Source: Arcuatula senhousia
Taxonomy: Eukaryota; Mollusca; Bivalvia; Mytilida; Mytilidae
DNA: 64,000 nt
Direction: 5' to 3'
Assembly (NCBI GenBank): GCA_963971305.1
Contig: OZ020309.1
Location: 17,477,001-17,541,000, forward strand
A model generated the notes under the pieces. That model did no database searches. It saw only the letters and a program-made list of their open reading frames with translations, and was not told where the DNA came from. Position 1 is the first letter of the stretch. Each line of letters opens with the position of its first letter. A program made the position numbers and the translations under genes. Of the stretch, positions 58,090 through 64,000 are shown piece after piece.

Positions 58090-60148
58090 TTCTATGTGCA
58101 TATGTTTAGAAAATGAAATAAAAAGAATAGGTCACCGTGCTTATTTTTTGTAGAAAATTGATCAAAAACAGGTCAAATTTGGCTATATTTTATATAGATT
58201 GTTTTTTCAAATTTCACGGGATAGATTTTTGTTATATTTTGTCAAAACATCAATATGTGTTAGTTCTTTGAAAATAAGGTATAAAATCATGGGGTCACCA
58301 TTCATTTTCTGAAAATAAATTGGAAAAACTGAATTTTCCTTACACATTTCATACAAATTATCTCCCTTGAAAAAAGTACGGGAAATGTTATAAAATGAAT
58401 ATAACAGTAAGGTTTTGTTTCAAACTTATTTTTTCTCGAATAATTTATCATACTAACAATCTTCATACAGTTAAATAGCAATGATTTTGCCTTTGCTTAA
58501 ATTTGGTTATATACTCAGAAAAGTTGCTCAGTGTTATACCACTGTACTACCTTAAATGTATTGTTTGATTAATTAATAGATATAGATACATCATGTAACT
58601 CTAGTTTCATTATAAAAAAATGTTTTTCTCAATTATAAAACTTGATAACCATGAGAAAGCTTAACATAAGTATGTCTTATTTAGTTAGTTGCAGTATGTA
58701 CATGCAACCTTAGACTGGTCTCCCAATCTACTTAATAAATACTTAAGTTGCAGTAAAATATTTGGTCACTATTTCTCCCTGTGATACATGCATGTACAAG
58801 AAAATATTATAGTTGTCGAAAATCATGAGGGAAGATGAAAAGTGCCCCCATGCATTCATTTACTTTAATTTAAAGTTTTATCACTTAAAATAGACTCTAA
58901 TGTAATTATTTGCAGATGATGTCATACCTTAATCCCTTTTGTTGTCATTTCATTGGATAGCTATGTCTATTGAACACCCAATATACACTCATTCTCCATC
59001 TACTTTACTAGCTAAGTTACCCTATTGAGTAAACAAAATCAGGTTTTACATGGTCGATTGAAACAGCTGTAATTTACTTTTTATATCCCTAGTTATATGG
59101 CATAGCTAATTCAAAATCACATTTTCTTTTTAATCAAATCTTTAAAAATATAATTTATAAAAATTTCACAAGTCTGCGAAAAAAATGAAGATCTTGTACT
59201 TTCTTTTCATTCTTGAAGGCATTGTCACGTAAAATGTTGTCTACGATTCAAGACGGATTTAAAAAAAAATTGTACCATAAATACCTTTGACAAATTTATT
59301 TTGCAATGTCACTGAAGAGGAAGTTTTAACCTTTAGAACAAATTCATGACGGAGACATTAATGTCAGAAAAAAATACAACAAAGTTCCAGACTTTTAATT
59401 TGTCTACTCCTGACGCCCATTTTATCTAGTCAAAATTCATCAGTCATGTCAGTGCCACAATCACCAAATAAAGTTATTATTATAGTAATAATAATTGTAC
59501 AATCATTTATTTTCAAGCCGGGGTACATTTTTTTGTGGTAAAGAACAAAGAAAGTGTTAAAAAGTTTCTAAGGTCTTTTTATAGATGCAACTAACCAATT
59601 CCAAACTTTTTTGGAAAGGTCAAAGATCAAAGGAAAAAAGACCCACAAACAATGGCACGGACAAATATTTGAAAGAAACAAATGTCAGAGAGAACAAAGG
59701 CAACACCAGAAAGCACGAATTTGAAAAGCAAGAAGAAACAAATAACATAAAAACACATAAAACAACAGAACAGAAATCAAGAACACGAACTCGAGTCGTA
59801 TCGAGAGTAATTTGTCATTATGAAAAGTCATTAGTAAGTATATATCAAAGGGAATACGGGTACTTTTATACTCTTTATCACTAAATTTAAATTGCATTTT
59901 AAAATGTTCAATACAAATTGTATACTTTAAGACAAAGATGTGTAAACCAAAAAGCAAAACCTGATAAATAAAAATGCAGGTGTTTGCCACCTTGCGGTTG
60001 TCGAACCAGTGGTATCAAAATACAGACACAAAAGCGGGTATAAAATCCAAATATCCATGGAAAATTTTCGAATATTCATAAATAATCATTAAAGTTAATG
60101 CTTAAATGTACTAAAATTAATTAATGTAAATTAATTTTGCAAAGCATA

Positions 60149-60445
60149 CACAGGCAATTTTGTTAACGTTAATTTAACGTTAAAAATTAACGTTAATTTA
60201 GTGTTAATCGAGCTTCGATTGTTAATTTGACGTTAAAGTTTAACATTTGACGTCGCATTACTCAACAGCAAAATTAACGTTAAAAAATTTAACACTAAAT
60301 TAACGTTAATGTTTAACACTAAATTAACATTAAAGAGATTAACGTTAGACTAACATTAATTTAACATTAAATTAGTGTTACATTAACATTAAATTAGTGT
60401 TAATCGAGCTTAACGTTAATTTAACGTTAAGACAAATTGCTTGTG
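60149..60445. mobile_element. 297 bp TTAACGTTAA-rich MITE with TA target duplication
   Basis: The left tip CACAGGCAATTTTGTTAACG and right tip (inverse complement CACAAGCAATTTGTCTTAAC) are inverted repeats. The element is flanked by TA at 60147-60148 and 60446-60447. Copy A has the empty site with a single TA at 23117-23118. Almost the whole interior is made of TTAACGTTAA, AACACTAAATT and TTAGTGTTAA words, self-complementary throughout, with an AATCGAGCTT motif near each side. It is non-autonomous and compatible with a Tc1/mariner-type insertion. Confidence 0.9.
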
Positions 60446-61388
60446 TAGCACTTCAATTATAAAACTAGATCCATAGTTTTTGAAATGTATATATAAATTA
60501 TTAACACAAAATGTCATTACAAATAAAATGTCGACCAAATAGTACGTTTGTCATTATCCATAAACCCAGGCATGTGAGGTTGTATATATTATCGTCCTGG
60601 AACTAGTTATAATTTATATCTGATAAACATCTTAACTTTACTGACCAAATTCATCAAATAAATTATACCTTGTCATTGAAAAGCATAAATAGTCAGGGAT
60701 GGTTAAAAATGGTGGAAAAAGAAATTAAAAACTAAGCTACGGGGGTGCTTTTTGGTTAGATTAAATAATATTCTATCAATTTAACCATTTCTTCCGCAAA
60801 ATTTGGGAGGGGCAGGCCCGAGTCACTTTGGATCAGTCCTTGCTTAACAAAATTGAAGGTGTATGTGTAGATTATATGAGGAGAATTACGATGAAATTAT
60901 ACAGATGATATTACCATAGGTTGAAATGATTTCAATATACGTTTGTAAGGGATAGAAAGTTGAATTAAATGTTTTATATTGGTTAATTGTTGATTATATG
61001 GGTAGGAAAAATTGATCTTGACCCAACAACAAAAAGAACTATCACCTTCAACATAACTGTTTGTTACCAATAAGGGCAAATAAGATTGACTAGCTCACAA
61101 AATATTTAAAGAACTTCATATTAAAAAAAATAATAATTCCCTTGAATGATATGATATCTGATAGCAAATCAATTAGCATAATGATGATTGGTGGATAATT
61201 TTATTTTAGATATTTTGATTAAAAATAAATAATTCATTTACAGTTTTATAAAACCTGATAGCTTTTTTTTTAAATAGTTCAATAAAAAGTATACATTAAG
61301 GGTAAAGAAATGAAAAAGAGATGACGGGTGCAAAAGGGTAGCACATAAACAGTTCCTTCGCAAAAAAATTGCTTATTGAAAGCAAAGA

Positions 61389-61396
61389 CCACGTGG
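61389..61396. promoter_or_regulatory. Palindromic E-box upstream of gene B
   Basis: CCACGTGG followed by TGACATCCGA, equivalent to 24086-24093. Conserved between the two copies. Confidence 0.35.
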
Positions 61397-61424
61397 TGAC
61401 ATCCGATTTTCTGACCCTGAGAAT

Positions 61425-61485
61425 CAACATTTACGTGTTGGGTCGGAGTCTCGTCTTCAGAAAAATATCACAAGGAGAAGTAAAG
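61425..61485 (+). other. Presumed non-coding leader exon of gene B
   Basis: Same donor context as gene A (AAGTAAAG before GTATGTTT). The intron 61486-61676 ends TTTTTAATTTTAG before the coding exon. The 5' edge is not determined. Confidence 0.4.
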
Positions 61486-61678
61486 GTATGTTTAAACGTT
61501 TCATGAAAAAAATAATTTCCTATTTTATTTCATATCAAGAAAATAAATTAGATTTATTGTTTTAAAATGATACTTTATGAACGGGATAACGAGTTTTTTA
61601 AGTTTTAAAGTTTCAAAAACGAATAACAACAAGAAGTATTAACTTGAACTCTTTAATTGACTTTTTTTAATTTTAGAG

Positions 61679-63452
61679 ATGGGTCCCCTGAATGTTGTTA
61701 TCTTTGTTTACTTCTTATGGATAAATTCAGCACAAATGATGGTGTCAGGTACGTGTCTTCTTTTCTAAATGAATGTTTAAAACATTGTTTAATAAAAAGA
61801 AAATGCTCCAGCTATACACATGCATTTGATATCGAATTCATATGTTACATAATGTATGAAAAACAGGTTCATTTGTAAATTTTATGAGTTATATAGCCAT
61901 TTCAAAATTTTTATTCCTCATCAGCAGCACTTGAACATTTAAAAATAAATAAACTAGATGAGAACATCCGAATAACCAGTTATATCAAATATGTTGAAGG
62001 TCAAGCTACGATGAAGAGAGTAAAACCTTAGATTTTAGAATTTACATAAACTAAGACTAAAGATATAATATCAAGTACAAGTACACTAGATCGAAGAAAA
62101 CCAAAGAGCATACAAATGTACACTAGAAACACGGGAAATAGTTAAACTTACTCTACACCGTATTAAAGACAAACTCTTGCAATATATATTTTTCGTCAAA
62201 ATTAAAATTATATGTAAAAAGAAAAAAAACTGTATTTTTTAAGATAAAATTTTATATATTTTTTGTTCCGGTTTTCCAGGTCTGTACTTTTTGGTTTTTT
62301 AATTCAATGCTCTTTAAAGTCTTGATATAAGTAATAGCTTTTTCATTTTTTTAGTACAGCGCTTCTGTTGATATTTTTTAGGAAGAAACGCGCATCAGGC
62401 ATAGCAAACTGTATTGGCTTGAACTTTCTTGTAATTTTTCTTTCTATCATCCATTAATTTTAGCACTGCAAGCGGAGTTTTAATTTCCCGAGGTAGACTT
62501 GCTCCGGCATTATTACCTTTTTGAATAACACACTAAAGCAATAAATCATTTGTTGAAATTTGTATTAACTCAAAGCATCTGCCTCCTGCAGACATATGTT
62601 GACCTTGGTCATTATTTTGTTATACTATTCGGCATTTTTTTAGTTTTGTTATTCAATATTCTTCAAAATCTGGATCTGGTGTATGTTTTTTTTTCAATAT
62701 TTTTGGTAGAGCGCCTCTGATGAGTGATGACTAGACAGGCAAAGCGTAGGAAAATTCCTTGTATGGAACTTTCTTGTAATGTTGGAATGTTTTATCATTA
62801 CAAAGTACTATAAATACAAAGTTTATCTATATTAAAATAGTTTGTCATCTATAGTTTCGATTTTTAAAATATATTTTAAACTGTATGGAAGTTGCTGATC
62901 AAATGTTGTCTGAAATCACAATTTCAGTGAATGTTTAATTTTATTTAGGTCAATCATTAGTGGATGAAATACACATTGTAACAAAGGGGCATGGTTTTGA
63001 AGTTCTTCGAAATCCGTCGATCATTGAATCATCAATACCATTGCTCCTATACGGGATAGACCCAACAAAGAAGAAATCACTGGAATTTAAAGTGAAGACA
63101 TGTTCTAATGCATTTGTGTATCTATCAGCATCTCCAGATCTTGTTATGAGTGCAGCTCTGTATGAAATAGTATTTGGTGGGGCTATGGGTACATCAATTT
63201 TCCTGCGACGAAAAGCCAAAAGCTATACTGTCCTTGTCAATAAAAAGTTGACGGATTCACAGAAACTGCAATGTGACAAGTTTTCTCAATTTTGGATAAG
63301 CTGGGAAAACAACATTATTTCCATAGGCACTGGAGATCATGTTGATGGAGACATTTTGTGTACATACATTGAAACTGATCAGTTCCCCATAAATGGGATC
63401 GGTTTTAGAAGCTATGTCAACAATAGTGCGCATTGGATAGCTCCTTAAGACG
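61679..63452 (+). pseudogene. Gene B: Methyltransf_FA/PAN duplicate with premature stop
   Basis: Coding exon 1 is 61679-61748 and exon 2 is 62949-63452, with the same phase-1 junctions as gene A; the PAN exon would lie beyond the window. The Methyltransf_FA domain is intact and differs from gene A mainly near its start (HIVTKGHGFEVLRNPS). Four bases before the splice donor, the Lys codon of gene A (AAA in PKDG) is TAA at 63446-63448. The product would stop after 189 residues, keep the signal peptide and Methyltransf_FA domain, and lose the PAN domain. With an intron still to come, the mRNA would be a candidate for nonsense-mediated decay. The donor itself (GTAAGA) is unchanged. It could be a recent pseudogene, a null allele, or a sequencing error. 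Confidence 0.7.
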
Positions 63453-64000
63453 GTAAGATAATGTAATCTCCAAATTCTTGTATCTTATAGTTCAAACTTT
63501 TTGAAAAATATAAACAACACATAATGATTGATAAATTAATTGGTCTAAAGAACATGGTTCTACGTCATATATAGTGTACATGTACTTATTACAAAACAAC
63601 AGAATGTTGCTTATAACTTATCCTCATGTACATGTCTTGAAAATATAAAACTAAATGAATAAAAACCTACAGATTGCGAAAAATAAGACTTGCAACCAAC
63701 ACCAAAAAAAAAATATGAATAACATAGTTAATTTTGAAGTCATCTTACAGGGTTCATAGAATTTAAGGATGTCCTGATGAAATCCTTATTCAACAGACTC
63801 CATGATTAATTTCCTATCGTCGTTTCATAAGTCAAATTGAATAAGGTCGCTAATTAACCCGGGTTTGCTCTGATCCGACAACAATATCAGTTAAACAGTT
63901 GGTTTAATGCAACAATCAAAGTATTCATTACTGTTTGCTATTTTCGATAACTTTGAACTACAATTACTTTACAGTTTGACCTATTCGACCATTTTGAATT
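63453..64000. other. Intron 2 of gene B (partial)
   Basis: The sequence follows gene A's intron 2 (26645-27208) with small indels, including an extra ACATGT-type repeat near 63577. The downstream exon is outside the window. Confidence 0.7.

Larger units (their letters stand above)
44688..59991 (+). repeat. Copy B of the large direct duplication
   Basis: 44688-50562 corresponds to 6069-11888 and 55005-59991 to 11886-16872. 50563-55007 is extra. Small differences include a 41 bp insertion near 50370, a 24 bp ACATACATGTATG-type insertion near 47131, loss of one ACATGT unit near 48535 and a G run shortened from 14 to 12. Confidence 0.92.
59994..64000 (+). repeat. Copy B of the gene-bearing block, cut by window end
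   Basis: It corresponds to 22350-22394 and then 23006-27208. Divergence is visibly higher than in the neighbouring 44688-59991 block. Intron 1 of gene B is about 500 bases shorter than in gene A. Confidence 0.88.

Overview
The window looks like nuclear DNA of an invertebrate animal, most likely a bivalve mollusc of the mussel (Mytilus) type. It is AT-rich and gene-poor, its genes have spliced exons with GT-AG introns, and it is crowded with relics of transposable elements. Several dispersed repeats look, from memory, like families common in mussel genomes; no search was run. Nothing bacterial or viral is visible.

The recognisable host genes are three members of one family: secreted proteins with a farnesoic-acid-O-methyltransferase-like domain (Methyltransf_FA) followed by a PAN/apple-like domain. 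Gene A is on the plus strand (coding exons 24375-24444, 26141-26644, 27341-27591). A diverged paralogue faces it on the minus strand (exons 35133-35079, 34196-33693, 33220-32964). Gene B is on the plus strand at 61679-63452, runs off the window end, and carries a premature stop just before the exon 2 splice donor. A further fragment of the family's intron 1 lies at about 21985-22110. The only other gene-like region is a broken BTB/BACK-kelch-like gene on the minus strand at 43285-44563.

The dominant structure is a large direct duplication. 6069-16872 recurs almost base for base at 44688-59991, and 22350-27208 recurs, more diverged, at 59994-64000. The copies differ by whole blocks. Copy B has an extra 4.4 kb (50563-55007) and a 297 bp miniature transposon at 60149-60445. 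It lacks 16873-22349 and 22395-23005 of copy A. This is either a real tandem duplication or two divergent haplotypes placed end to end by the assembler.

Layout. 1-6068: a tyrosine-recombinase-type reverse transcriptase relic, a 650 bp inverted-repeat element, and the left end of a 2 kb inverted-repeat element. 6069-16872: duplicated block with minisatellites, a tRNA-like sequence, a reverse transcriptase relic and a foldback. 16873-23000: PHD-finger remnant, twin perfect hairpins, CCAT-rich minisatellite. 23000-35133: the convergent Methyltransf_FA/PAN genes. 35134-44687: dispersed repeats, two opposed reverse transcriptase relics, kelch pseudogene. 44688-59991: second copy of the duplicated block, containing a 4.4 kb insert with a 174 bp tandem repeat, tRNA-like sequences, a 58 bp array of tRNA T-arms and a nested miniature transposon. 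60000-64000: gene B.

All identities are by eye. Domain calls rest on motif recognition from the translations.
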